This document shows positions 36,157 to 45,251 of a stretch of 64,000 bases of DNA, piece after piece. Below the pieces are notes generated by a model. It saw nothing but the letters and a program-made list of their open reading frames with translations. It had not been told where the DNA came from and searched no databases. The translations under genes were made by a program, and so were the position numbers. Source of the DNA: an uncultured Ulvibacter sp. (lineage in GTDB: Bacteria > Bacteroidota > Bacteroidia > Flavobacteriales > Flavobacteriaceae); assembly GCA_938041335.1 (NCBI GenBank), contig CALIAF010000008.1, positions 1 through 64,000 of the forward strand, given 5' to 3'. Numbering within the stretch: position 1 is the stretch's first letter; each line of letters starts with the position of its first letter.

Positions 36157-36222
36157 CTTCGGTACAATTTTAATTAGAATCACTCAACCACCTTAAAGAA
36201 GGGTTTTTGTTTTAAACTCTGG

Positions 36223-36582
36223 CTACAATGTAATATCAACCTTTACCATTAAAAACCAATCATCTTCTAGTTCTAAATAGCCTTGATCGTACACATAATA
36301 ATAAGTCGATCCTTTTTTTGTGATGTATTGTCCTGTGAAGAATTTAAAGTTAAAACCATGTTTTAGTAAGGTTTCTCTTTTGGTTTTCGTTTTATCCTTT
36401 GTATTGAGTTTTGAAAGAATCCTGTGGTTTTTACGTAAGCGGTTATTAATATTACGCACTAGGTTGCTTTGATCCTTATTGAGACTATTATTATGAGCAT
36501 TTCGGCAGGCATCGCCACAGAATTTTTTATCTGCACGACCTAAAATACGACCTCCACATTCTGGGCACTGTTTTTCCATCAC
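36223..36582 (-). CDS. Zinc-ribbon-containing protein of unknown function
   Basis: A 119-residue protein with an N-terminal CPECGGRILGRADKKFCGDACRNAHN, four cysteines spaced as a treble-clef or FCS-like zinc finger, followed by a basic helix (NNRLRKNHRILSKLNTKDKTKTKRETLL) and a C-terminal beta part (GSTYYYVYDQGYLELEDDWFLMV). Similar short proteins occur in other flavobacteria but have no assigned role. The basic, zinc-finger composition would suit nucleic acid binding; this is inference. The gene stands alone. Confidence 0.8.
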   Translation of the reverse strand: MMEKQCPECGGRILGRADKKFCGDACRNAHNNSLNKDQSNLVRNINNRLRKNHRILSKLNTKDKTKTKRETLLKHGFNFKFFTGQYITKKGSTYYYVYDQGYLELEDDWFLMVKVDITL

Positions 36583-36703
36583 ATTAATAATTAATTACAA
36601 AACTAAGGTGTCTATTTGCTAAATGCGTCAATTACGTTTTGTTTAAAGATATAAAAATTGACGGAATGAAAAAGGAATCTTACAATTCTGAATGGTCTTC
36701 AAT

Positions 36704-36732
36704 AAAAAAGCCCCTAGATACAACTAGAGGCT
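36704..36732 (-). terminator. Terminator of the 1103-residue T9SS gene
   Basis: GCCTCTAG-TTGTAT-CTAGGGGC followed by TTTTTT on the minus strand. It is part of an 83-base sequence repeated exactly at 40366-40448. Confidence 0.88.
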
Positions 36733-36786
36733 TGATTAATTTATTTGGTTAACCGTGTTACTTTTTAATCACTCTTTTGGTAATGG
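36704..36786. repeat. 83-bp exact repeat, copy 1 (partner 40366-40448)
   Basis: The terminator, 3' untranslated segment, stop codon and last codons (encoding ITKRVIKK) of the 1103-residue gene are identical, base for base, to those of the 1408-residue gene. Identity ends abruptly upstream at 36787, where the coding sequences diverge at the base level. Confidence 0.92.
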
Positions 36787-39700
36787 CACCAGCATCTGTA
36801 GTTACTCGTACAAAGTACACTGCGCTGCCTAAACTAGACATATCTAACGGGTAGGTATTAAGACCATCCACAACAATCGTGCTCACCACTCTTCCTCGAA
36901 TATCGGTAACAACTACATTGTTCACCAACGTTCTTGGAGAAACAATATTCAAAACACCATTGGTTGGGTTTGGTGACAATACTATTGCATTAAGGTTGAC
37001 TTCGTTTGTTCCTAGAATATTACGGTCAACAAATTGTAATGTAAATCTGTTATAGAAAGTACCTTCTTCACTTGTAAATTCATAGTCTACTTTACTCAAG
37101 TTAGTTACCGTACCAAATACATTATCTACAAGATAAGCATCGTGGCTCTCTAATGCAGGTCCATCAAAATCAGATAGCGATACGCTATACGTTGTGTTCT
37201 CTTCTATTAATGAAGAGAAACCAAGTTGTATTTGCATATCTGCATCAAATGATTCTCTACCCTGAATACTGTATCCATTAGTTACATCTCCATCAATCTG
37301 AGAGAATAATGATACTACGGTACCCATTCTATAGTTATCGTAAGCAGCATCATATCCAGCAGTTGCTTGATCCATAAATCCAATCAATGTGCTTCCACCT
37401 ATTTCATAAGTTTTACTAGTAATATTTAACCAGATACGACTTCTATCTTCATTTGCTGCACGTAATGTTGTGTTACCAGCTGTTAATCGCATACTGTTAT
37501 TAAATGTTGCTGTTCCTGCTCCTGATGCAAATACTCCAAAACCTTGAGCAGTAGAGATGACACCATTAGGTGTTGTTCCAGCACCTGATGCAGCTAAACC
37601 ACCAACTCCGTTATAAACAGATACATCTTGCATATTGAAATTTGCAACATTAGGTCCAGGTATACCTGGATCTGGAGCAGCTCCATGCTCCCAAAAATAC
37701 ACAGCATCTATTTGAGGGTTGATTGCTCCTATAAATATGTCTGCATCAATTGCAGATGCATATGGATTAGATAGCATATTTGCATTCTGTGATCCCGCAT
37801 CGGCAGCTTCTAATAATGGGTATGTTATAACACCAGTATTTAAATTTCCTTGGTCGTAATCGTGCAGAAAAATTCCTCCTGGTGCAGTATATCCTGTTTG
37901 AGGGAATACTAAATAACCAGCACCAGGGCTTAATACACCTGTTGCTGGATTCCAACAATCAAGATCTTCACTTTGAAAATTATAAAGAACTCCTGCTTGA
38001 CCAGCTACTGCTGCATTATCATCAAATAATGAAGCATCAAAAGCTTGCACATTATGCGCAGCTGCATAAACACCTTCACGTGTTTCTGTGGTCATAGGAG
38101 AACCAGACATTATAAAGTCTCTGGTATCAACATCTGGCGTATTTACTTTTACTGTGATCGCACCATTATTTGTTACTATCGCAGCATCATCAACTTGTAC
38201 CACACTACCCGTGTGTGCGACTATTAATGTTCCATTTATAGTGATATCGGTATTTGCCAAAATATAATCATCTGCCGCTACAGTAAGAGTTGCTCCTGCA
38301 TTGACCGTCAGTTTACAGGCTTCAAAAGAACCTAAACCACCGATTGAAGTATCATAATTTGCATCGATAATGACTTCATTAGAAAGACTTGGCAGTATTG
38401 CTCCCCAGCCGGCAGCGCCAAATGTTGCAGTGTCAAGACATATATTACAACCCTCCGCAGGGTTTACTGAAAAATTATCTGTTTGTGAAAACGTAGTGGT
38501 GTCTGTAGGTGATCCAAAAGTTCGATTAATAATAATAATTCCGTCTTCTAAAATCCTATAAGTATTACCCTGAATACCGTCACCAAAAGTATCAGTAATG
38601 TTAAAAGTATATGTGTCTTCTTGCGCAATAGACACTGTTTGCGTAACTGTTACATTACTTGTTGTATATGTCCCTTGTGGTACTTCAAAAAGTGTTGTAG
38701 CTCCTTGAGATAAAGACCACCCAACCTCTGTAGAAAACTGATCTAAATCTATTTGAACTTCAATAACAGATTGACATGCTACGACTTCCACATCATCTGA
38801 TGCAGCACCAGAACAACCATTAGCATCTGTAATACTATAGGTTATAATATGTATCCCAAAACCAGCTGTATCTGGGTCAAAAGCATAAGTCATTCCATTA
38901 CCATCATCGGTAACTCCAGGCCCTGAGTATACCCCACCTATTGGCGTTGCTCCGCTTAAACCAGTTTGCTCGCCAGAGTCAATAGCCATATCAGCAGGAG
39001 CTGCAAAGGTTACTATTGGTAATGCATTTTCTATAAGATTAACTGCTCCAGAAGTTGCGGCACAACCATTGTCTGTTGCTGTTACCGTATAAGGGTTTCC
39101 AACAGTCGTTAAAATAGAAGTAGTTGAAATTCCTGTGTCTCCATTGGACCATAAGTAAGAAGCTGTTGCTCCAGCATTAATAGCGGTTAAAGTTACAGAA
39201 GGAGCTCCCACACAATATTCAAGATCTGTACCTGAAGTAATAATCGATGCGGCTGGTGTACTGTTTACTGTTACGCTAACTTGACCACAGAGACCTGTAG
39301 CTTCATCTACACATCCAACCCCGTCTTCCCCTCTAACATAAAAAGTTGTATTGCTTGATAAAGCCGGAGTTAAAAACGAATTTCCAGATGTAGTACCTAG
39401 TAATGTGCCCCCACAAGTACCACTGTAAATATGCCATAATGTGGCGTCATTTAATGCTCCTGTCCAACTCAATATTGTATTAGACCCCGGGCATATTGAA
39501 TTTGAAGACGCTGTTATAGATGGAATACCTGGATCAACACAAGGTTGGCTTTCAGGTGTGTAAATTAAGTTATCAATTCTAAAATTGATATCTGCGGCTT
39601 GTATTCTAAACTCATCTATGTTACCAAAGTCAGCATTAGGTGAGAAAATTTTTGTACCGTCAAAATCAATATTAACAGTTGTACCAATCTGAATATCATC

Positions 39701-40069
39701 TCTATAGGCACTAATTGTTCCGCTAGGACTTCCAAAAGTTAAATCTAAAATAAGAATACTTTCTAATTTAAACTCTGTACCATCAGCTCTTTCTATTGTC
39801 CATTGTGTAATAGCACCAATATCAATATTATTATCTACAAAACAACCCCCTGTAGGAACATTGGTACTTCTCCATTGAATATGATCTTCTGGCTGAGTAC
39901 TGTTAATTGAAAAAGTAAAGCCAGAAAATGTTACTGTCTTTGTGAGGTCTTGTCCTTCTGTAAATCCCGGATTTTCAAAATCAATAGTAACTTGACCAAA
40001 AGTTACAATAGGCATAAAAAATGCAAGTAATAATATTCTTTTAAATGTTATATCAATATGTTTTTTCAT
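36758..40069 (-). CDS. Large secreted protein with type A T9SS sorting domain
   Basis: A 1103-residue secreted protein. The leader ILLLAFFMPIVTFGQ is preceded by a longer basic stretch (MKKHIDITFKR). A jelly-roll-like N-terminal domain follows (VTIDFENPGFTEGQDLTKTVTFSGFTFSI), then Ig/SprB-like repeats (YLWSNGDTGISTTSILTTVGNPYTVTATDNGC). A C-terminal ~500-residue half (ATLTVAADDYILANTDITINGTLIVAHTG ... TETREGVYAAAHN) is plainly paralogous to the next gene. The last ~75 residues (LSPNPTNGVLNIVSP...AVYFVRVTTDAGAITKRVIKK) form the type A sorting domain. No enzymatic motif is seen; a surface-structural or adhesive role is inferred. Confidence 0.9.
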   Translation of the reverse strand: MKKHIDITFKRILLLAFFMPIVTFGQVTIDFENPGFTEGQDLTKTVTFSGFTFSINSTQPEDHIQWRSTNVPTGGCFVDNNIDIGAITQWTIERADGTEFKLESILILDLTFGSPSGTISAYRDDIQIGTTVNIDFDGTKIFSPNADFGNIDEFRIQAADINFRIDNLIYTPESQPCVDPGIPSITASSNSICPGSNTILSWTGALNDATLWHIYSGTCGGTLLGTTSGNSFLTPALSSNTTFYVRGEDGVGCVDEATGLCGQVSVTVNSTPAASIITSGTDLEYCVGAPSVTLTAINAGATASYLWSNGDTGISTTSILTTVGNPYTVTATDNGCAATSGAVNLIENALPIVTFAAPADMAIDSGEQTGLSGATPIGGVYSGPGVTDDGNGMTYAFDPDTAGFGIHIITYSITDANGCSGAASDDVEVVACQSVIEVQIDLDQFSTEVGWSLSQGATTLFEVPQGTYTTSNVTVTQTVSIAQEDTYTFNITDTFGDGIQGNTYRILEDGIIIINRTFGSPTDTTTFSQTDNFSVNPAEGCNICLDTATFGAAGWGAILPSLSNEVIIDANYDTSIGGLGSFEACKLTVNAGATLTVAADDYILANTDITINGTLIVAHTGSVVQVDDAAIVTNNGAITVKVNTPDVDTRDFIMSGSPMTTETREGVYAAAHNVQAFDASLFDDNAAVAGQAGVLYNFQSEDLDCWNPATGVLSPGAGYLVFPQTGYTAPGGIFLHDYDQGNLNTGVITYPLLEAADAGSQNANMLSNPYASAIDADIFIGAINPQIDAVYFWEHGAAPDPGIPGPNVANFNMQDVSVYNGVGGLAASGAGTTPNGVISTAQGFGVFASGAGTATFNNSMRLTAGNTTLRAANEDRSRIWLNITSKTYEIGGSTLIGFMDQATAGYDAAYDNYRMGTVVSLFSQIDGDVTNGYSIQGRESFDADMQIQLGFSSLIEENTTYSVSLSDFDGPALESHDAYLVDNVFGTVTNLSKVDYEFTSEEGTFYNRFTLQFVDRNILGTNEVNLNAIVLSPNPTNGVLNIVSPRTLVNNVVVTDIRGRVVSTIVVDGLNTYPLDMSSLGSAVYFVRVTTDAGAITKRVIKK

Positions 40070-40363
40070 AATTGAAAATTTGTTAGAATGAACGCGTAAA
40101 ACTATAAATTAAAGCTTATCAAAAAATACGTATAAACACCTATTTTTAATATGTTTATATTAAACTAAAGTTCTCGCCTTCTTAAAAACCTGAATTTAAT
40201 AGCACAAATATAAATAGTAACCTAAATCTTGTCAACCACATATTGATGTGGTTTTTGAGGACAGTTAGTTTTAAGGATAGGCTATTTATATTTAATTGAA
40301 ACACACATATATGCTTGTAGACAAGTAACTTAAGACGCTAATAGCCTCGAATCTGAAAATATC
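40070..40363. other. Upstream region of the 1103-residue T9SS gene
   Basis: AT-rich, no gene seen. It includes ATACGTAT (near 40126-40133), about 60 bases before the gene start. A related TACGTA word occurs in tandem at the same distance from the paralogous 1408-residue gene. Confidence 0.4.
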
Positions 40364-40394
40364 AAAAAAAAGCCCCTAGATACAACTAGAGGCT
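40364..40394 (-). terminator. Terminator of the 1408-residue T9SS gene
   Basis: The same GCCTCTAG-TTGTAT-CTAGGGGC hairpin as at 36704, here followed by a run of eight T residues on the minus strand. Confidence 0.88.
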
Positions 40395-40448
40395 TGATTA
40401 ATTTATTTGGTTAACCGTGTTACTTTTTAATCACTCTTTTGGTAATGG
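40366..40448. repeat. 83-bp exact repeat, copy 2 (partner 36704-36786)
   Basis: This copy covers the terminator and the final codons of the 1408-residue gene. The two copies are 3.66 kb apart in direct orientation. Confidence 0.92.
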
Positions 40449-43400
40449 TACCAGCTTCGGTTTCAATACCAATAAAGTACACTGCACTACTCATTTCTGA
40501 AATATCTATGGTGTACGATAATCCTTCTATAACATCCATTTGCGTTATGGTTCTGCCCTGAACATCTTTAACAGATACGCTGCGAATAACACTCAAAGGA
40601 GATTGAATGGTTAAAACACCATCTGTAGGGTTAGGACTCACAGAAATTTGATCTAAAGCTACCGCCGAAGTATCCAGTACATTTCTATCTGTAAAGCGTA
40701 ATGTGAACCTATTGTTGTATATCCCTTCACTTGCAGTAAACGCATAATCAGTTTTAGAGATATCTGTAATGGTACCAAGCTCGTGATCTTCTAAATACAC
40801 CGTATAGCTTTCTATTAACGAACCATCTAATTCTTTAATACTTATCATATAGGTATCTACTTCTTCATTTTGAGTGGAGAACCCAAGGGATACTTCTTTG
40901 TCTTCCGTTAAAGCTTCTCTTGTTTGTATCCCCAAAAGGCTATTGTCATCTTCTATGTGAGAATACAATGACACAAACTTTGCAATCTGCTCGCTATCAT
41001 ACCCCGCATCAAAATCTGCTGTAGCTCCTTCTTTAAATGCAATTAATGTTTCCGAAGCAATACCAAACGCAGTACTCTCTAGTGTTAGCCAGATTCTATC
41101 TCTACTAGTTTCTGTAGTTCTTAGTGTCGTATTTCCTGTGGTCACACGCATTGCATTATTAAATGTTGCCGTTCCTGCTGCGGTTGCTTTTACACCAAAA
41201 CCTTGTGATGTTGCTATAAAACCATTGGGTGTTGTACCACCATTAGTTGCAGCTGTTCCTGCGCCAATACCTCCAGAAAGATTAAACATAGAAATGTCTT
41301 GCATACTGTAATTAACGTTATTTGCTCCAGGCAAGGCTGCATCTGGATAGGTAATATGTTCCCAGAAATACACTTCATTAATCTGCGGGTTTGCATTGAT
41401 GAAAGCTTCTGCATCTATCGCAGATGCATATGGATTTGATATCATACTTGGGCTACTGTTTTGATCTACGTGAAAATCAAGACCAAAGGTTATTGCTCCA
41501 TTGTTAAGCGTTCCATTTTCAAAACTTAAATCATAGGTCATTCCACTTTCTGTACCATTACTTTGCGGACTCACTAAATAGCCCTCGCCTGGGTTTAAAA
41601 GTCCTGTTTGCGGTGTCCAGTTGTTAAAATTATCATCGGCAAAGTTCGCCACCGTTGCAGGTGCATAATAGGCATCTACATCTGGATGCGGAAAGAAATC
41701 TAGTGTACTATGTTTATGCATTCTATACGCATTTGCATACACACCTTCTCTTGTTTCTGTGCTCATTGGACTTCCTGCAATCATAAAATCACGAGCCTGC
41801 AAAGTAGGTGTGGTTACGTTTACGTTTATAGTACCGTTGTTGGTAACGATAGCCGCATTTTCAACCTGTACTGCACTACCGGTATGTGCTACTTCTAAGC
41901 TCGATCCAGTTGCAACATTTATATCTTGTTCAATTAAAACAAAAGTCTCTGGGCTAATAATGAGTGTTGCACCATTTGTGACTGTTAACGAACAAGCATT
42001 AATAGAGCCTAGACCTACTGATGAAGTAGTATAGTCTTCATTAATAATGGCTTCCATAGTTGCATTAGGAGCACCATTGTCCCATCCACCAGCAATAGTG
42101 TAGGTTGTGGTGCCTCCTGAACAGTCGGGTAACGAATTTTCATACCAAGCAATGCGATTATCACCAAAGGAGGCCGAAAGCACATCTAGGTCACCATCGC
42201 CGTCAAGATCTGCAGCTTCTACATCAAAAGGTAAAGATGTTGCTGTGGTAATTGTCTGTTGTGCTCCAAAAGTTCCTGAACCATCATTAGCATACCAAGC
42301 AATGCGGTTATCAGTTTGTGAGGCAGAAAGTACATCAAGGTCACCATCACCATCCATATCGCCAGTGACTACATTTCGAGCGCCCATTGCCGCAGTAGTA
42401 ATTACCTGTTGCGCCCCAAAAGCGCCCATTCCATCATTTTTATACCATGCAATTGTGTTGTCACCTTGTGAAGCACAGAGCACATCAAGGTGACCATCAT
42501 CATCTAAATCTGCTGTGGTTACAGTACTTGCTCCAACTGCGGTGGTGCTTATTACTTGTTGTATTGTAAAGTTTCCATTGCCGTCATTAGCATACAAGAT
42601 AATATTATTGTCAAATCGAGACGTAGAAAGTACATCTAGGTCACCATCGCCATCGATATCGGCAGCACTAACACTGCTCGCCCCATCGGCCGTTGTGTTA
42701 ATATTTTGTTGCACTCCAAAAGCGCCCATTCCATCATTTTTATACCAAGCAACACGATCATCAATTGCGGAAGAAGAAAGAACATCAAGGTCACCATCAC
42801 CATCTAAGTCTGCCGCAATTACACTTTGTGCGCCGTTTGCTAATGTGGTAATCGTTTGTTGTGCTCCAAAAATTCCTGTACCATCATTTTGATACCAAGC
42901 AATACGGTCATCTAGAAGCGAAGCAGAGAGTACATCAAGGTCCCCATCACCATCTATATCTGCTACAGCAGTATTATTAGCGCCATCTGCTAGAACACTT
43001 ATAGTTTGACGCACTCCAAAAGTTCCCGAACCATCATTTGCAAACCAGGCAATACGGTCATTAGTATTTGAAGAAGAAACGACATCTAGGTAACCATCAC
43101 CATTAAGATCTCCAATGCTTACACTGGTAGCAAAAGCTTCGGCCGTACTAATATTGTTTTGACCCAAAGGAAATTCTCCCGGACTATTTGGGCTTACGGC
43201 TGTGGTAAATTGGTATGTGTATGGCATTATCAATGGCTCTCCTGAGTTGGCTTCTATACCAGTGGTAAGTGTCGTGGTAATAACCTCACCAGGAAAGAAG
43301 TCTCGATTAGGGTTTATGCTGGCTAATTGTCCTGAACCTTGATTAGAAAATGTGAGCGGCTCCCCTTGATTACCTAAAACTTTAACGGTAGCAGGAGTAA

Positions 43401-44646
43401 TTGTAGTTGCATCAATAACTCCATTAAAAGTAACATCAATATTGGAGGTATTGTTTACATTGAGTGCATTGGTAGTAGGTATAAACGATGTAACTTCTAA
43501 TGGAGATACATATTCTAAAATAACTTCTGTGGCCGTATAATTGACATTCCAAACGGAATCCTGTGGTAAATTTAAAGTAGTAAAAGTACCAGATATAGAA
43601 TTAGCTGTTAAAATTGTAAATGTATCTCCAACATTTGGTTTAAAATTATTTAATAAATTGATATTTAAAGTACCTATTAGTGTTGCGGCTCCATTTACTG
43701 CTACGACATCAAAAGAGCTTATGCTTTCTATATCTATGGCTATTGTTGGGTTACTATTGATTATATCCGTAAAGTCGTCTTGTATTAAATTATCATTAAA
43801 AGTGTAAGTTCCAGTTGATTGATCTAATCCTGGACTTAATATATATTCATTATTAAAATCTCCTACATGACTTATGTTTTCACCAGAAATCAATCCATAA
43901 TTTGATAATTTCCCATAATTAATCATGGTCCCATTATCTTTTATATAGCCAGTATTTTCGATTCTCCAATTATTATCTATAGTTCCATAATTTTCTATAG
44001 TTCCATCATTTTGTATTGAACGATGATACATATTGATTGGATCCCAACCTAACCAGAAATAGTAATCAATATCTATAAAAGTATTTATTGCTAATAATCC
44101 GTAATTATACAAAGTACTTCCATTATAAAAAACAAGATATGGACTATCAATGTACATAGCGCCATAATTATAAATCTCACCATTCATTATAAAGGATGAA
44201 TTTCCCTCAAAACCAATAGATCCCATGTTGTTAATTGTTCCATCATACTCATCCCCACCTCCAGCAATAAAGACGCCTAAACCTGAGTTAGCATCAATGT
44301 TTATAGTTCCAATTCCCCCTAATTGATTAAATTGAAGAGAACCACTTACTAAATTCACCGTACCAATATTATAAAATGGTCCCAAAGAGACATAAGCGTC
44401 GCTATTAGTGCCATTTACATTTATTGTTCCATAATTTATTATTTCTTCAACACTATCACTATCTATAAAACCTTCTATAAAACCTTCAAGTTGTACAATA
44501 TCATTTGCGCTTATTATTATACCAGGATAAGATGGTGACCAATTGGCTTCCGTATCCCAAGAACCTTCACCCGTATAGGTATACGTGGTTTGCGCTTTTA
44601 GGCTAATGCTCGATATAACTAGTAGTGTGAGTAGTAGATTTTTCAT
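40420..44646 (-). CDS. Large secreted FG-GAP/VCBS-repeat protein with type A T9SS sorting domain
   Basis: A 1408-residue secreted protein. Signal peptide (LLTLLVISSISLKAQ). Residues about 30-270 are Asn/Tyr/Gly-rich short beta repeats (IENYGTIDNNWRIENTGYI, MINYGKLSNYGLISG), likely a beta-helix. An Ig-like domain (about 385-480) is followed by seven FG-GAP/VCBS units of about 47 residues with Ca-binding DGDGDLDVLS. The C-terminal ~480 residues are paralogous to the neighbouring gene (IVTNNGTINVNVTTP, STETREGVYANAYR) and end in a type A sorting domain (ISVSPNPTDGVLTIQSP...ITKRVIKK). Integrin-like propellers of this kind bind ligands at the cell surface; the specific one is unknown. Confidence 0.9.
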   Translation of the reverse strand: MKNLLLTLLVISSISLKAQTTYTYTGEGSWDTEANWSPSYPGIIISANDIVQLEGFIEGFIDSDSVEEIINYGTINVNGTNSDAYVSLGPFYNIGTVNLVSGSLQFNQLGGIGTINIDANSGLGVFIAGGGDEYDGTINNMGSIGFEGNSSFIMNGEIYNYGAMYIDSPYLVFYNGSTLYNYGLLAINTFIDIDYYFWLGWDPINMYHRSIQNDGTIENYGTIDNNWRIENTGYIKDNGTMINYGKLSNYGLISGENISHVGDFNNEYILSPGLDQSTGTYTFNDNLIQDDFTDIINSNPTIAIDIESISSFDVVAVNGAATLIGTLNINLLNNFKPNVGDTFTILTANSISGTFTTLNLPQDSVWNVNYTATEVILEYVSPLEVTSFIPTTNALNVNNTSNIDVTFNGVIDATTITPATVKVLGNQGEPLTFSNQGSGQLASINPNRDFFPGEVITTTLTTGIEANSGEPLIMPYTYQFTTAVSPNSPGEFPLGQNNISTAEAFATSVSIGDLNGDGYLDVVSSSNTNDRIAWFANDGSGTFGVRQTISVLADGANNTAVADIDGDGDLDVLSASLLDDRIAWYQNDGTGIFGAQQTITTLANGAQSVIAADLDGDGDLDVLSSSAIDDRVAWYKNDGMGAFGVQQNINTTADGASSVSAADIDGDGDLDVLSTSRFDNNIILYANDGNGNFTIQQVISTTAVGASTVTTADLDDDGHLDVLCASQGDNTIAWYKNDGMGAFGAQQVITTAAMGARNVVTGDMDGDGDLDVLSASQTDNRIAWYANDGSGTFGAQQTITTATSLPFDVEAADLDGDGDLDVLSASFGDNRIAWYENSLPDCSGGTTTYTIAGGWDNGAPNATMEAIINEDYTTSSVGLGSINACSLTVTNGATLIISPETFVLIEQDINVATGSSLEVAHTGSAVQVENAAIVTNNGTINVNVTTPTLQARDFMIAGSPMSTETREGVYANAYRMHKHSTLDFFPHPDVDAYYAPATVANFADDNFNNWTPQTGLLNPGEGYLVSPQSNGTESGMTYDLSFENGTLNNGAITFGLDFHVDQNSSPSMISNPYASAIDAEAFINANPQINEVYFWEHITYPDAALPGANNVNYSMQDISMFNLSGGIGAGTAATNGGTTPNGFIATSQGFGVKATAAGTATFNNAMRVTTGNTTLRTTETSRDRIWLTLESTAFGIASETLIAFKEGATADFDAGYDSEQIAKFVSLYSHIEDDNSLLGIQTREALTEDKEVSLGFSTQNEEVDTYMISIKELDGSLIESYTVYLEDHELGTITDISKTDYAFTASEGIYNNRFTLRFTDRNVLDTSAVALDQISVSPNPTDGVLTIQSPLSVIRSVSVKDVQGRTITQMDVIEGLSYTIDISEMSSAVYFIGIETEAGTITKRVIKK
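42137..43135. repeat. Seven tandem ~141-bp units encoding FG-GAP/VCBS repeats
   Basis: Each unit has a near-identical segment encoding LDGDGDLDVLSAS and a following IAWYANDGSGTFGAQQ. The repeated triplet pattern produces long open antisense frames (42107-42493 and 42515-42892 in the track), which I treat as artefacts. Confidence 0.85.
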
Positions 44647-45121
44647 TGTAGAGTATTTGGCTTCAATATGCTGATAGTAACAAAAATAAAGGATTAAATT
44701 GAGTTTTTCCTACGTACCCCTACGTATTGGAGCCAACTATCTAAGTGGTTTCAATTCTTTTCTAGCCATTTTATATGTTCATTTTTTCCATTGATGAAAA
44801 AACGAACCAAAAAAATCTAGACTTACGAAACGATATCTAAATGTATTGTTTGCCCACTAAATTTTAGGAACTCGCTCGTACAACTAATTATTAATAGACT
44901 ACTTTGCTTGGCTCAAACAGCCTAAAATTTTACGAGGACTTCACTTCAAATTTTACGATAGCTTTTCGATAGGTCAAAATGGTCTTTTCTAATAAACTAA
45001 GCTAAGAATTGTGTCATTGTCAAATACTTCTTGTGTCTAACTTTTCGACTTCTACTGAAAAATTATTAGTGGAACTGTTGATTTTAAATCGTGTTTAATA
45101 TTACAATAAAGGTCTAATAAG
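44647..45121. other. Divergent spacer between a T9SS gene and ileS
   Basis: No gene seen. A tandem CCTACGTA at 44709-44716 and 44719-44726 lies 63-80 bases upstream of the 1408-residue gene (minus strand), a plausible regulator site. The rest is AT-rich, with no terminator or RNA recognised. Confidence 0.45.
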
Positions 45122-45122
45122 A

Positions 45123-45159
45123 TTTGATGTAAAAATCACATCAAAATTCCGTAATTTCG
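45123..45159 (+). promoter_or_regulatory. ileS promoter region with 8-bp inverted repeat
   Basis: TTTGATGT-AAAAATC-ACATCAAA (45123-45145) is a perfect 8-bp inverted repeat directly before TAATTTCG (45152-45159), a near match to TAnnTTTG. It may be an operator overlapping the ileS promoter. Confidence 0.4.
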
Positions 45160-45251
45160 CAGCCTTAATTAGCGTATTAAAAATCTCATTTTTGAAATTC
45201 TAGAACATTTCAGAAATAATTAAAAGATTACCCAACAGCGTGGGCAAGAAG

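Noticed and set aside
36704-40448. 83-bp repeat pair as ends of an insertion sequence
   Set aside because: No transposase lies between them, they end inside coding sequence in both cases, and the interval is a T9SS gene; duplication or conversion explains them better.
42107-42892. Long plus-strand ORFs of 125-128 residues in the FG-GAP region
   Set aside because: They are antisense to seven tandem repeats of a real gene; their openness follows from the repeated codon pattern, and they contain no recognisable domain.
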